From NCBI RefSeq assembly GCF_008274825.1, contig NZ_CP030848.1:4029618-4093617 (forward strand): a stretch of 64,000 bases of DNA, given 5' to 3'. Shown piece by piece: positions 32,960-42,463 of the stretch. Under the pieces are notes generated by a model. The model was not told the DNA's origin and made no database searches. It saw nothing but the letters and a program-made list of their open reading frames with translations. The DNA is from Sphingobacterium hotanense. GTDB taxonomy: Bacteria > Bacteroidota > Bacteroidia > Sphingobacteriales > Sphingobacteriaceae. The position numbers and the translations under genes were made by a program. Every line of letters begins with the position of its first letter. Positions within the stretch are counted from its first letter, which is position 1.

Positions 32960-34471
32960 TTATTTACTGCCGGCAATTTTACCTTCAACCTTACCAGGAG
33001 AAGTAATTAGTAACAACAAGTAGGTAATCAAACCGTTGTAAACAATCAGTTCGAATCCAATTTTATAGGCTGTATGCGGCAGCACATATTGATTCAATAA
33101 GAATATCAATAATGGTGAAATCACACAGATAAGTGGAACTAGATTATCATTTACTCTTCTTTTCGTTAAGATACCGAAAGAGAATAGACCCAATAAAGGA
33201 CCATAAGTGTAACCTGCAATCTTGAAAATCGCTGATACCACAGATTCATCGTTTATCCAATGGAAAAGAAGAATGACCAATAGCATTACAACAGAAAACC
33301 CAAGGTGAACGAAGTTACGTTGTTTGACCAACTTAGGATCGTTTGGATTTTCCTTTTTATTGAAGTTCAGGAAGTCAACGCAGTAAGATGTGGTCAGCGC
33401 TGTAAGTGCTGAGTCGGTCGTAGCAAAGGTTGCTGCAGTTAAACCCATCATAAATATAATACCCGGCAACAAGCTTAAATGACGTAACGCAATTTCCGGA
33501 TACAGATAATCTGACTTCCCTAAATCTGCTAGTTTAATGCCGTTCGCATCTGCATAGAAATACAATAATGCTCCCACTGCCAAGAAAAACAAATTGATGA
33601 CGATGAAAATACTCGTAAAGGTCATCATATTCTTCTGGGCCTCACCAATAGTTTTCATACTTAAGTTCTTCTGCATCAAATCTTGGTCTAAGCCTGTCAT
33701 TGCAATCGTAACGAACGCGCCACCGATAATATGCTTCCAGAAATGTCTAGTATCTCCTAATAGATTTTCCCATACGAATATCTTCGAATAAGAACTGTCT
33801 TTAACCTTTTCGAAGGCTTCGAAAACCGTTAATCCAAGACCATCAGCCATGAAATAAATCGACAATATAACCGCCAACAACAAAAACGTCGTCTGAAGTG
33901 TGTCAGTGATAATGATGGTCTTCAAACCACCTTTGTTGGTATATAACCAAATCAAAACTAAACACACCGCTACAGTTAAAATAAACGGCACATTCCAAGC
34001 ATCAAAAATATAGCGTTGCAGTACGATAGCAACTAGATATAAACGGAACGCAGAACCGATGGTTCTGGAAATCAAGAAGATCATCGCCCCTGACTTATAA
34101 CTCTTATGGCCTAATCGTTCTTCTAGATACGTATAAATAGAAGTCAGGTTCATGCGGTAGTAAAGCGGCAGCAATACGTAGGCGATAATTACAAAGCCAA
34201 TAGCATTTCCGATTACAAACTGAAAATAGCTGAAATTATTCGGGTCTGACATCCCTCCAGGCGTATTACCTACATCTCCAGGAACGGAAATAAACGTAAC
34301 ACCAGATAATGCCGTACCGATCATTCCGAAGGCAACCATATACCATTTGGCATTACGATTGGCAACGAAGAATGTTGAATTATCCGAAGAATCTTTCGAC
34401 GTGAAATAAGACACCGCCAATAAGATTGCGAAATAAACAACAAGAAAGGATAATAATATAATAGGTGACAT
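32960..34471 (-). CDS. Sodium:solute symporter (SSS family), candidate amino-sugar importer
   Basis: A 503-residue inner-membrane carrier with about 13 hydrophobic segments. SSS-family features include GMIGTALSGVTFISVPGDVG near the N-terminus (sodium-site region), YTYLEERLGHKSYKSGAMIFLISRTIGSAFRLYLV (in part: YTYLEERLG, LISRTIGSAFRLYL) and ATFATTDSALTALTTSY for the second sodium-site helix. It follows murQ by 8 bp, so co-transcription is likely. A symporter beside murQ is known from Tannerella forsythia as the MurNAc transporter MurT (from memory); MurNAc or a related sugar is thus the best guess. Confidence 0.88.
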   Translation of the reverse strand: MSPIILLSFLVVYFAILLAVSYFTSKDSSDNSTFFVANRNAKWYMVAFGMIGTALSGVTFISVPGDVGNTPGGMSDPNNFSYFQFVIGNAIGFVIIAYVLLPLYYRMNLTSIYTYLEERLGHKSYKSGAMIFLISRTIGSAFRLYLVAIVLQRYIFDAWNVPFILTVAVCLVLIWLYTNKGGLKTIIITDTLQTTFLLLAVILSIYFMADGLGLTVFEAFEKVKDSSYSKIFVWENLLGDTRHFWKHIIGGAFVTIAMTGLDQDLMQKNLSMKTIGEAQKNMMTFTSIFIVINLFFLAVGALLYFYADANGIKLADLGKSDYLYPEIALRHLSLLPGIIFMMGLTAATFATTDSALTALTTSYCVDFLNFNKKENPNDPKLVKQRNFVHLGFSVVMLLVILLFHWINDESVVSAIFKIAGYTYGPLLGLFSFGILTKRRVNDNLVPLICVISPLLIFLLNQYVLPHTAYKIGFELIVYNGLITYLLLLITSPGKVEGKIAGSK

Positions 34472-34479
34472 ATGTTTGT

Positions 34480-35298
34480 TTAGCTATTCTTTTGTAGGTT
34501 GAAGTTATCGATAGCCTTACGTACATTACCGAATTGCTCGATCAATGCCGTAGCTGTCTCTTCGTCGGTTCCGGTCTCTGCCATCACCATACGAACCCCT
34601 CTCCCCACTAGCTTGTGGTTCGAAAGCTGCATATCAACCATTTTATTTCCTTTAACACGACCTAGCTGAATCATAACAGCAGTACTGATCATATTTAAAG
34701 CAAGTTTTTGAGCGGTACCCGCTTTCATGCGCGTGGAGCCGGTCACAAACTCAGGACCTACAATCAGCTCTACCGGATACTGTGCGATTGCTGCAATTGG
34801 CGAATTGCCATTGCATACAATACAGCCCGTAGCGATACCCATTTCATTCGCTTTCTCCAATCCACCGATAACATAAGGAGTTGTGCCTGAGGCAGCAATT
34901 CCGATCACCACATCGTTCGTATTGATTGCATACTCTTCAAGGTCTTTCCAAGCTTGGTTCTCATCATCCTCCGCAAACTCAACAGCTTTACGGATGGCGG
35001 TATCACCACCAGCAATCAGTCCGATAACCCAATCAAAAGGAACACCATAAGTCGGCGGGCATTCCGAAGCGTCAAGAATACCTAGACGTCCACTTGTACC
35101 TGCACCGATATAAAAAAGACGACCGCCTTTTTTCATACGCTCCACGATCACCTTTACTAAGGATTCGATATGCGCAATCTCTCTCTCCACCGCCAACGGA
35201 ACGGTTTTATCTTCGTTATTAATGTTCGTCAAAATTTCGCGAACAGACATTTTGTCTAAGTCCTGATAATTGGAATCCTTTTCCGTTGTGTTGATCAT
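34480..35298 (-). CDS. murQ: N-acetylmuramic acid 6-phosphate etherase
   Basis: Cleaves the lactyl ether of MurNAc-6-phosphate to give GlcNAc-6-phosphate and D-lactate, a cytoplasmic step of peptidoglycan recycling or MurNAc use. About 272 residues from MINTTEKDSNYQDLDKMS, the typical beginning of MurQ; the frame is open a further 78 bp upstream but that extension looks unrelated. SIS-domain motifs are LFYIGAGTSGRLGILDASECPPTYG (phosphosugar site and catalytic Glu), GLIAGGDTAIRKAVE, GIAASGTTPYVIGGLE, and EFVTGSTRMKAGTAQKLALNMIS (all quoted partly). It is followed after 8 bp by the symporter gene. Product D-lactate could feed a D-lactate-type dehydrogenase. Confidence 0.94.
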   Translation of the reverse strand: MINTTEKDSNYQDLDKMSVREILTNINNEDKTVPLAVEREIAHIESLVKVIVERMKKGGRLFYIGAGTSGRLGILDASECPPTYGVPFDWVIGLIAGGDTAIRKAVEFAEDDENQAWKDLEEYAINTNDVVIGIAASGTTPYVIGGLEKANEMGIATGCIVCNGNSPIAAIAQYPVELIVGPEFVTGSTRMKAGTAQKLALNMISTAVMIQLGRVKGNKMVDMQLSNHKLVGRGVRMVMAETGTDEETATALIEQFGNVRKAIDNFNLQKNS

Positions 35299-35744
35299 AC
35301 TCTGTAGCATTTTGAAATACCTATATAACTTTTCGTAAATATGCGATTTTTTATTAAAAACCGCAACAACATGCAATCTCGTTCTTTATATACTTTTGAT
35401 AGGCGAATTTATCATTTTTCCCTTTTAATAAATCATCAAATTCACACTATCGATTAAAAAATTATCCCTAAGCAAAGGTTAGAATTGATAAATCAACGAT
35501 TTCCAAGCTTTAAATTGCCAAAGCCAATTTAAAATATAAAGTAAAGTTATTTTACTTTGCTTCGGAACAATCGTGATTTTTTTCTTATTATCCCTGAATA
35601 ACCTGCAATTCTATGCGCGTTTTGTTAATTAATATTTCGTAAACCATTATTTTCCGCGTTAAATTACCGGTCCTTGTAACAAGCTTAGAAAAATTTATGA
35701 ATTCATCGCGAATTCCTTTTTATATTGAAAAAAATACAATCGAA
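35299..35744. other. AT-rich intergenic region upstream of murQ
   Basis: About 446 bp, markedly AT-rich. It contains a hairpin after the beta-propeller gene (35538-35558) and presumably the murQ promoter, which I could not place with confidence. Confidence 0.5.
35538..35558 (-). terminator. Weak terminator after the metallophosphatase gene
   Basis: AAAGTAAA-GTTAT-TTTACTTT stem; on the minus strand it is followed by ATATTTTAAATT. It would separate the susC operon from murQ. Confidence 0.4.
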
Positions 35745-37583
35745 TTAATAAGATAACATACTTATCTTTCCGTCCATTGTACTGATAACAACCTTATCTT
35801 TCCATAATAGTAGGGGATTAATCATACCATTGGAAACTTTATATTGCCACCTAACTTTTCCGGTTTTAGCATCCAACGCTGTAAATAACCCCTTGTCGCT
35901 TGGCACAAATACGGTTCGCTTTTTACTCTGTATAGCAGTAGGCGCTAATTCATACGGCAATTTCAAGTCGGATTTCCAGGTGATATCCATACTATCAGCC
36001 ATCACCGGAACGCCGATCAACTCGCCATCCATAGTTTTTGCATAAACGAGCTTCTTATTGGACGACAAGCCTATTGATTCCCTTACTTTTTCAGAGTCCT
36101 TTTTTTCGCGCCATATGGTTTTGCCGGTTTTTAAATCTATCACCGTCATATAACGATCCGGTGCAACAATAAAAACTCGATTCTTATGAACGACAGGGTA
36201 AACTGCCGCTGCGGAAAACATCCTATTCTGATGTCCATTCCACCATTCCCATTGCAATTCCCCACTGTTTTGGTCGAGCGCATAAAAACCATTGCCCCAA
36301 GATCCAAAAATCACTTTGCCATCCGCCAAAGTGGGCAATGTGGAAACATAGCCTTTCACTTGATCGAACTGCCATAATAATTTTCCATCAGCCACCTGAA
36401 TACATCTGAAAATACCGTCAGAAGCACCGATGAACGCTTTTCCCTTAGCTACAGCTGCTGAGCCTAAAACCGCTTTCTTCGCCTCGAGCTTCCATTTTAA
36501 TGCACCTGTCTTAGCATCCAGACCATAAATAAAGTGATCAGTAGAGCCTACAACCACCATTCCTTGATGAAATACTGGTGTAGAATATACCTTGCCTCCG
36601 GTTTTGAATGACCAAACTCGCTTTCCATCATGTAAATCCAGCGCAAACACTTCACCAACGGTATTTGCGGTAAATAATAGCTTACCATCTGTACCCATGC
36701 CTGCACCTATATCTCCATGATCCTGATATTCCCAAACTAACTTTGCGGTAGTTTGCTTATTTACACTGTAGTCCGGGCGAGCATATTGTCCATCTACCCC
36801 AGGCTGCACAGGTCGAAGTGCCATAGCCAACCAAGGGTCCTCCGTTTTAATTAACGGTCGACGGACTTGAAAAATTGCTGAATCATTACGTATCGTAATT
36901 AAGTTATACCCTCCGACTTCCTCTTTCGCTCTTAGGTTCGATCGTAACATCACACCCGGAATGCCTTCCCAATCGTATAAACGATTTTGATGTCCATGGC
37001 CGCATAAAGCCAACTGTACATTTCGTGTTTTCAAGCGATCGATAGATTCATACCAATTGTTCAAGGATTCGTCCAATGGATAATGATTAATAGCGATCAA
37101 CGGTGTTTCTTTATTAGGATATTCCTGAAAAATCGAGTCCATCCATATGAGATTCTCTCTTGGAATCTGACCCGGACTCATCCGCATATTCGGGCCTGAA
37201 GCCGTCCCGATGATATCATAGCCTTTATGCTTCAAAAAGAATGTTTCTTTACCAAAAACACGACGGAAGCTATTCGCACCGCTTTCTGACCAATTACTGT
37301 CGTGATTTCCCGGAATGACAAACCACGGGCGTTGGATACTATCCAAAATGCGCTTAGCCAACAGCAATTCCTCATCGGAACCAAATTCTGTGATATCGCC
37401 CGAGAAAATCACAAAGTCTATATTCTTTAGCTTATTAATATCCTGCACAGTCCGACGAACATCATCGGCGCCGGTTGAACCGCCAACATGCGTATCGGTA
37501 ACCTGAGCAAAACGAAAAGATTGGGCAAAGGAAATTTGCCCCCATATCAAAAAGATGAAAACAAAAAGTCTCGGCAAATACAT
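35745..37583 (-). CDS. Exported metallophosphoesterase fused to a PQQ-like beta-propeller
   Basis: About 612 residues. The signal peptide (LFVFIFLIWGQISFAQ) is followed by a calcineurin-like phosphoesterase with all metal motifs: QVTDTHVGG (Asp, His), FSGDITEFGSD, PGNHDSNW, AINHYP and CGHGHQNRL (residues about 28-200). From about 265 to the end lie PQQ-type propeller blades (LFTANTVGEVFALDLHDGKRVWSFK, VVVGSTDHFIYGLDAKTGALKWKLE, quoted as short parts: FALDLHDGKRVWSF, YGLDAKTGALKW), repeated about seven times. The ATG at 37583 is preferred over the TTG before it. It is last in the susC-susD-lipoprotein-GHL10 operon (55 bp after GHL10). It may dephosphorylate or bind glycan/teichoic-like ligands; the real substrate is unknown. 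Confidence 0.88.
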   Translation of the reverse strand: MYLPRLFVFIFLIWGQISFAQSFRFAQVTDTHVGGSTGADDVRRTVQDINKLKNIDFVIFSGDITEFGSDEELLLAKRILDSIQRPWFVIPGNHDSNWSESGANSFRRVFGKETFFLKHKGYDIIGTASGPNMRMSPGQIPRENLIWMDSIFQEYPNKETPLIAINHYPLDESLNNWYESIDRLKTRNVQLALCGHGHQNRLYDWEGIPGVMLRSNLRAKEEVGGYNLITIRNDSAIFQVRRPLIKTEDPWLAMALRPVQPGVDGQYARPDYSVNKQTTAKLVWEYQDHGDIGAGMGTDGKLLFTANTVGEVFALDLHDGKRVWSFKTGGKVYSTPVFHQGMVVVGSTDHFIYGLDAKTGALKWKLEAKKAVLGSAAVAKGKAFIGASDGIFRCIQVADGKLLWQFDQVKGYVSTLPTLADGKVIFGSWGNGFYALDQNSGELQWEWWNGHQNRMFSAAAVYPVVHKNRVFIVAPDRYMTVIDLKTGKTIWREKKDSEKVRESIGLSSNKKLVYAKTMDGELIGVPVMADSMDITWKSDLKLPYELAPTAIQSKKRTVFVPSDKGLFTALDAKTGKVRWQYKVSNGMINPLLLWKDKVVISTMDGKISMLSY

Positions 37584-37638
37584 CAATACAAAGTTTAGGT
37601 AGATGATAAGGCTTCGCTACCTTTAGGAAGCCTTTTGA

Positions 37639-39084
37639 TTATTTTTTCAAAGGAGTTGACTCTTTACTTTCTACATGATCCGCATTTACGGCAGTAACCA
37701 CGTAGTAGCCCGATTTAGAAACACTTAATCTCTTCTCTTCAGTAAATGCCAATAGCTCTCCTTCTGCTGTCAAATTAGCAAAATAATATACCGCCGATTT
37801 AACATCACCAGTCGTTGACCAAGTTAACTCATTCCCGGAAAGTTTAACATTGGATGGCGTTGCAGGCTTTGCAGCAACTTCTCTACCAAAGAAAGGCATC
37901 AGCACATCCTTGGCATAAAGCTCTGCCAATTTGTTGGTAATACCAATTCTATTTGCCAAAACATCGCGCGCACTATACATTACGCTTCCTCTTACATACT
38001 GATTTTTACGCGCTAAGTCGAATTGATTAACCAACTCAGCTGTATTTTGAAAGGCAGCACCACCATCGGATGCACCAAATTTGTAATAACCATGTCCGAT
38101 TACCAATCCTGCCTTCCCACGGAACTGAGACCATGTCGCCAAATTGCGCTCAAAAGGATTGAACGAATTGCCAATTTCTTGGTAAAGCTGAGGAATCAAT
38201 ATATCCACCCAGCCGGAAGACGTCCATTTCGCTACATCAGCAAAAAGTCCATTGTAGTTATTATCCTTATTCGCTGCTGGCGAAACTGAAAACACCATTT
38301 GTGGCTTCGTCGCTTTAATTGTATTGAAAATTCCTTCAATCGCCTTATCCACATTCCCCCTTCTGAAACTCTCAACTGTACTATATCCGGCCCCGTATTT
38401 CTGATAGTCTGCATCATCATTATGAGTTACACCGGAAGGATAGAAATAATCATCAAAATGAATCCCATCGACATTGTATTTTGTGATAAAATCTTTGACA
38501 ATATCATTCAAGCGCTGACGCACCTCTGGTAATGCTGGATTGTAAATACGGATAGTGGGGTGGTCGATAACCCAACTTGCATCGACAGAAGTATGGAGTG
38601 CAGGATAAGCTCCACTTGCTGATGCTCGTGTTGAAATACGGTAAGGGTTCATCCAAGCATGGAACTCCATACCACGAGCATGCGTCTCTTCGATTAAGAA
38701 ATTCATAACATCATAGCCCGGATCAACGCCACGTGTTCCCGATATGGCAGCAGACCATGGTTCATAAGGAGAATTGTACAATGCGTCACCCATTCCTTTG
38801 ACCTGAAAAAACACCGCGTTAAACTTCAATGCTTTCAAACGATCAAGTATCTCAATATACTTTTGTTTCTGTGCAGCTTCACCGCGTACCCCAGGCCAAT
38901 CAAGCTCCCATACGGTTGCAATCCAAGCGCCACGCATTTCCTTAGCAGGAAATTTCAAGGTTGTCACTGGTGGTTCAGGATCAGGATCAGGTGTGCCACC
39001 CGGTCCATCAGAACTCTTACTACAGCTGTTAAGCAACAGAGCAAGTACAAAAAATAAGCTAAAATAAACGGATAATCTTTTCAT
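37639..39084 (-). CDS. GHL10-family glycoside hydrolase-like lipoprotein (YngK/DUF187 type), copy A
   Basis: A 481-residue exported lipoprotein with lipobox LLNSC (Cys21) and a Gly/Pro/Asp-rich linker. Mature part: MRGAWIATVWELDWPG, FNAVFFQVKGMGDALYNSPYEPWS, MEFHAWMNPYRIS, VDGIHFDDYFYP (the Asp-rich strand that carries likely catalytic carboxylates) and WVDILIPQLYQEIG are signatures of the GHL10 TIM barrel; a fibronectin-like tail (about 400-481) follows. A longer paralogue is at 48157-49809. GHL10 proteins are predicted to act on bacterial wall or exopolysaccharide glycans; here the neighbours (SusCD, NamZ, MurQ, NagA) point to peptidoglycan. Specific activity is unproven. Confidence 0.87.
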   Translation of the reverse strand: MKRLSVYFSLFFVLALLLNSCSKSSDGPGGTPDPDPEPPVTTLKFPAKEMRGAWIATVWELDWPGVRGEAAQKQKYIEILDRLKALKFNAVFFQVKGMGDALYNSPYEPWSAAISGTRGVDPGYDVMNFLIEETHARGMEFHAWMNPYRISTRASASGAYPALHTSVDASWVIDHPTIRIYNPALPEVRQRLNDIVKDFITKYNVDGIHFDDYFYPSGVTHNDDADYQKYGAGYSTVESFRRGNVDKAIEGIFNTIKATKPQMVFSVSPAANKDNNYNGLFADVAKWTSSGWVDILIPQLYQEIGNSFNPFERNLATWSQFRGKAGLVIGHGYYKFGASDGGAAFQNTAELVNQFDLARKNQYVRGSVMYSARDVLANRIGITNKLAELYAKDVLMPFFGREVAAKPATPSNVKLSGNELTWSTTGDVKSAVYYFANLTAEGELLAFTEEKRLSVSKSGYYVVTAVNADHVESKESTPLKK

Positions 39085-39105
39085 CTATAATTGGGTTAGA
39101 AATGA

Positions 39106-39160
39106 AGAAAGGACGCCCGAACACCGATTTAAAAACCAGCGTCAGACGTCCCTTCCTTAT
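39106..39160 (-). promoter_or_regulatory. Hairpin between the lipoprotein and GHL10 genes
   Basis: GAAAGGACG and CGTCCCTTCC form an imperfect stem with a large loop in the 94-bp gap inside the susC operon; a possible processing or attenuation site. No T tail. Confidence 0.25.
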
Positions 39161-39178
39161 ATTAATTGAAAGATTTCA

Positions 39179-40606
39179 TTAATCTTCTGCAACATTCACC
39201 GGGAATTCTACAATCGTAAATCCAGCATCGGTAGTCGCACCGTAAACCATTAACTTCTGGTCTTTTCCGTCAGCATCTTTTACAATATGGAAACCTGATT
39301 GTGTACCAGGGGCAGTGTTTGTCGCTGCCGAAACAGGGAATTCATACACCGGTTTTTTATCCCCTTGCTCAAATGCGGTTAGCGCATCTACTATATTTGC
39401 CCCCGCTGTGATGTTATAAATTCTCAACACAGCATCAGGCGCTGTATTCGCTGTTCTTGGAACAGTAACCACCAATAAGTAGCGCTGTCCATTAAAATTG
39501 ATAACTCGTGGGTCACCCGAGTGAACTGGAATAGAAGTAGCGCCCATGGTATATGCTACACTACCCGCATTATTTAATACTGCAATTGGTTTATCATGTC
39601 CGGTTGCTAAATAAGACTCGGAACCTGCGATATGATTGTATGCAGACCATTGTCCATAGGTCGTACGCGTATCGAAAGAAACAGTTTCCGTTACTTGGTT
39701 GTAATTCTCGATCTTCACACGCATTACCTGAACACCCCCAGAGATAAAGAAAGCATAGCCATTTCCGCTTTCATCCAGACTCATAGAGAAATTATCTCCG
39801 TGACGAGCCCCAGCTCCAGCAACAGATGCTACGTTAATATTAGCAATAACTTCCGGAGCAGATGTAGATGTGGCCCAATGGTAAATTTTTAGTGGCGATG
39901 CCTGTGATGTTGATAAGTTCGCAACATAAGAGTGACCATTAATTTGTGCGCCCATATTATGTGTGAAAGTACCACCAGTGATTCCAGTCACATCTAATTT
40001 GATAGGCGTAAGACGATTTTCTCTCAAATCTTCCACCGGAAGTAAATGAATTCCAGTAGCACCACGACTAACAACTAAAACGTGCTTACCGTCGAATCCT
40101 GACCCTCTCGTCAATTGTCCACCCCATCCAATATAAGTAGGATTTCCAACCGGATTACTTGAATAATCCATCACGGTAGGTTTTGTAAAATCAGCACCAT
40201 ATACCGGTACTTTAAAGCGAATTAATGCCTTATATTCTTTAAATCTAGGCGAGTTCAATACTTTAATAATAATCTCTTTCTGGGTATCACCGGATTGATA
40301 AGGAATATTATAAACGGTATTTTCTATACTCGCTCCTTCAGACGTTTCAACTTCGAACTTTACGTTCGAAAAATCAGTAAGCGTATCGATGCGTGGGAAG
40401 GAAATCGTCTTTTTATTCTCGTCTATCTCTCCTACCAAAACATCTGTTCCATCTTCACCCGCGTTAACAATGCGGATAGCCTTTAGATCTGTGTATTTAT
40501 CGGATTCCACATTGCCTGGAAAATCTTCTGAACAAGAACTAAAACCTGCAAGGCCAATTAGAGCAATAATCATTGCGCCAATAGAACGGTTTAATTTCAT
40601 TTTCAT
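39179..40606 (-). CDS. Surface lipoprotein of the susC operon (DUF5018/DUF4623-like)
   Basis: A 475-residue lipoprotein, lipobox FSSC (Cys26) followed by SEDF, the acidic C-x-E/D-D pattern known as the surface-export signal of Bacteroidota lipoproteins. The first 130 residues (LKAIRIVNAGEDGTDVLVGEI, KEIIIKVLNSPRFKEYKALIRF) form immunoglobulin-like strands like DUF5018; the remainder looks like a seven-bladed propeller or beta sandwich (DGKHVLVVSRGATGIHLLPVEDL, quoted in part). The DUF assignment is from memory and tentative. It follows susD by 26 bp, the usual place for a glycan-binding surface protein, which is the inferred role. Confidence 0.7.
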   Translation of the reverse strand: MKMKLNRSIGAMIIALIGLAGFSSCSEDFPGNVESDKYTDLKAIRIVNAGEDGTDVLVGEIDENKKTISFPRIDTLTDFSNVKFEVETSEGASIENTVYNIPYQSGDTQKEIIIKVLNSPRFKEYKALIRFKVPVYGADFTKPTVMDYSSNPVGNPTYIGWGGQLTRGSGFDGKHVLVVSRGATGIHLLPVEDLRENRLTPIKLDVTGITGGTFTHNMGAQINGHSYVANLSTSQASPLKIYHWATSTSAPEVIANINVASVAGAGARHGDNFSMSLDESGNGYAFFISGGVQVMRVKIENYNQVTETVSFDTRTTYGQWSAYNHIAGSESYLATGHDKPIAVLNNAGSVAYTMGATSIPVHSGDPRVINFNGQRYLLVVTVPRTANTAPDAVLRIYNITAGANIVDALTAFEQGDKKPVYEFPVSAATNTAPGTQSGFHIVKDADGKDQKLMVYGATTDAGFTIVEFPVNVAED

Positions 40607-40632
40607 ATGGTTAATCTATTATGAATTCAATA

Positions 40633-42444
40633 TTAATTTTGAGGCCATCCTTGTGTTTGATCCAAGACATACCCCTTAGCTTCATACTCAGCGATTTGGT
40701 TTCTACCAACCGGTGATAAGTATGGGTTCACATTCGCTTGATTTAAGAACGGAAGTCTATCTGCATTTTCAACATAACGATAGAAGCCATTCATCTTCGC
40801 CGGACTGTCCGGATCAGCAGCATTGAAAACTTCAATTTGACCATTCAATTTCACAACGGAAACACCAGTTTTCAAATCTCCAGGTAGTTCCTTCAAGAAA
40901 TTCACCCATCCTCCGGAAAGTAAGTCTGGATTTTGCTGTGTATCCATATATTGCAATTTCGACCAACGCTTAAGATCTGCTAATCGAGAATGTTCAAACG
41001 TCATTTCCATACGGCGCTCTCTACGAATCTCCCAAATCAGACTTGAAACCTGAACATCACGCTCTGCATCTTGCGGTAACTCGCCTAACTTCATAGGCGC
41101 TGTCATTTTCACACCTTTTGCGATCGCTTCTGCTGCCAATGGACGTAGCCTAATCTTGTTGATAGAACGGTCAATATCCGCTTGCGAAACTGCTACACCA
41201 CCAAGGGCCGCTAATTCCGCTTTGGTTTCTATCCAGTTCAACAATACTTCGGCATAACGCAATACTGGCGCGTCAGTGGTATTGTTTGCTCCTGAATATG
41301 GAACTCCTGGCGCTCCGCCAGACGCGACACGGTTTTGAACTTCTCTTGGTAAGAATTTCGTGATATATAAATACGAAGCTCTATTCCTGATCGAAGGATC
41401 TGTGTGGAAAGTAGCTTCAAAACGAGAGTCTCTTGTCTTAACCAAAGAGTCGAGTGTAAAGTCGCTCGCTGGCGCTAAATCCGAATTTTGCCAAACCTTG
41501 CCATCATTACAGATGTACGATTTAATTAAATCCGTTGTTGGACCATAGGTAATGTTTTCTGCTAAATTATGAAGAGAGAGAATTGTATGCTTCACACTTA
41601 TGGCATCATCATACTGTCTGTAAAGGATCATATCCTTATTACCAGCTAAATTCTCGGAAGTAAATTGCGAACGGTAATCCGTAACAATATCATACTTACC
41701 GCTTGCGATAACCATTTCCGCAGCTCTCAATGCTAATTCGAAAAACTTCTTCGCACGTTCATTATTTTTATAATAATATTTTTGCCAAGAGCCTTCATTC
41801 ATTGCAAGGCGAGACACGAAACCAGCAACCACGTAACGGTTTACATTTTGAACACCGTCATTCAGACGCACATTCTCTAAAGCAAAGCTTAAATCATCAT
41901 AAACATGATCCATCACCTCGTTACGAGGCGTACGTTTTTTGTAAAGTTCATCGGTTTCATCAATATCTACTGGTCGATCGTAATATGGAACATCTCCATA
42001 CGATTGTACTAACTGAGAATAACGGAATGCTCTGAAGAAACGACCGATGCCCATCCAGTGATTAAAAGCTTCTTCACTAAGAACAGAAGACATTCTGTTC
42101 TGCACACGGTCGATCATGATGTTGATCGAACGGATGTTGGTATAGCTCCAAATTTGACTTACAGGCACCGCTCTAGTAAACTGCGATTGATTACCTTGAA
42201 ATAATAAATCATCACTGAACGTATACCCTGCTAAAAGGGCATCACCATTATCAAAGCCCACGCCATAACCAACGAAGAAGTCGGTATAATATTTATTTGC
42301 ATATAAACGAACATTATCTTCTGTCGTCCATGCATTATCGTCATTTAAATTGGTAAGCCCCGGTCTGTCTAAGAATTTTTCACAACTGCTCAAACTGCTT
42401 AGTGCCAATGCTGCCGCTACAAAAATGCTATATTTAATTTTCAT
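40633..42444 (-). CDS. SusD/RagB-family nutrient-binding lipoprotein
   Basis: A 603-residue outer-surface lipoprotein with lipobox LSSC followed by EKFLDRPGLTN, the typical SusD beginning. TPR-like helices form the scaffold (WSYTNIRSINIMIDRV, GIGRFFRAFRYSQLVQSYGDVPYYDRPVD), and the C-terminal part has LRYAEVLLNWIETKAELA, WEIRRERRMEMTFEHSRLADLKRW, standard family motifs. SusD forms the lid of the SusC barrel and captures the ligand. It is 19 bp downstream of susC. Ligand inferred from neighbours to be a peptidoglycan fragment or related amino sugar. Confidence 0.93.
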   Translation of the reverse strand: MKIKYSIFVAAALALSSLSSCEKFLDRPGLTNLNDDNAWTTEDNVRLYANKYYTDFFVGYGVGFDNGDALLAGYTFSDDLLFQGNQSQFTRAVPVSQIWSYTNIRSINIMIDRVQNRMSSVLSEEAFNHWMGIGRFFRAFRYSQLVQSYGDVPYYDRPVDIDETDELYKKRTPRNEVMDHVYDDLSFALENVRLNDGVQNVNRYVVAGFVSRLAMNEGSWQKYYYKNNERAKKFFELALRAAEMVIASGKYDIVTDYRSQFTSENLAGNKDMILYRQYDDAISVKHTILSLHNLAENITYGPTTDLIKSYICNDGKVWQNSDLAPASDFTLDSLVKTRDSRFEATFHTDPSIRNRASYLYITKFLPREVQNRVASGGAPGVPYSGANNTTDAPVLRYAEVLLNWIETKAELAALGGVAVSQADIDRSINKIRLRPLAAEAIAKGVKMTAPMKLGELPQDAERDVQVSSLIWEIRRERRMEMTFEHSRLADLKRWSKLQYMDTQQNPDLLSGGWVNFLKELPGDLKTGVSVVKLNGQIEVFNAADPDSPAKMNGFYRYVENADRLPFLNQANVNPYLSPVGRNQIAEYEAKGYVLDQTQGWPQN

Positions 42445-42463
42445 AATAATTTCCTCCTAAAGT

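Noticed and set aside
35745..37583. PQQ-dependent alcohol or glucose dehydrogenase
   Set aside because: The propeller blades resemble PQQ repeats, but the N-terminal half is a complete metallophosphoesterase and no quinoprotein catalytic motifs were seen.
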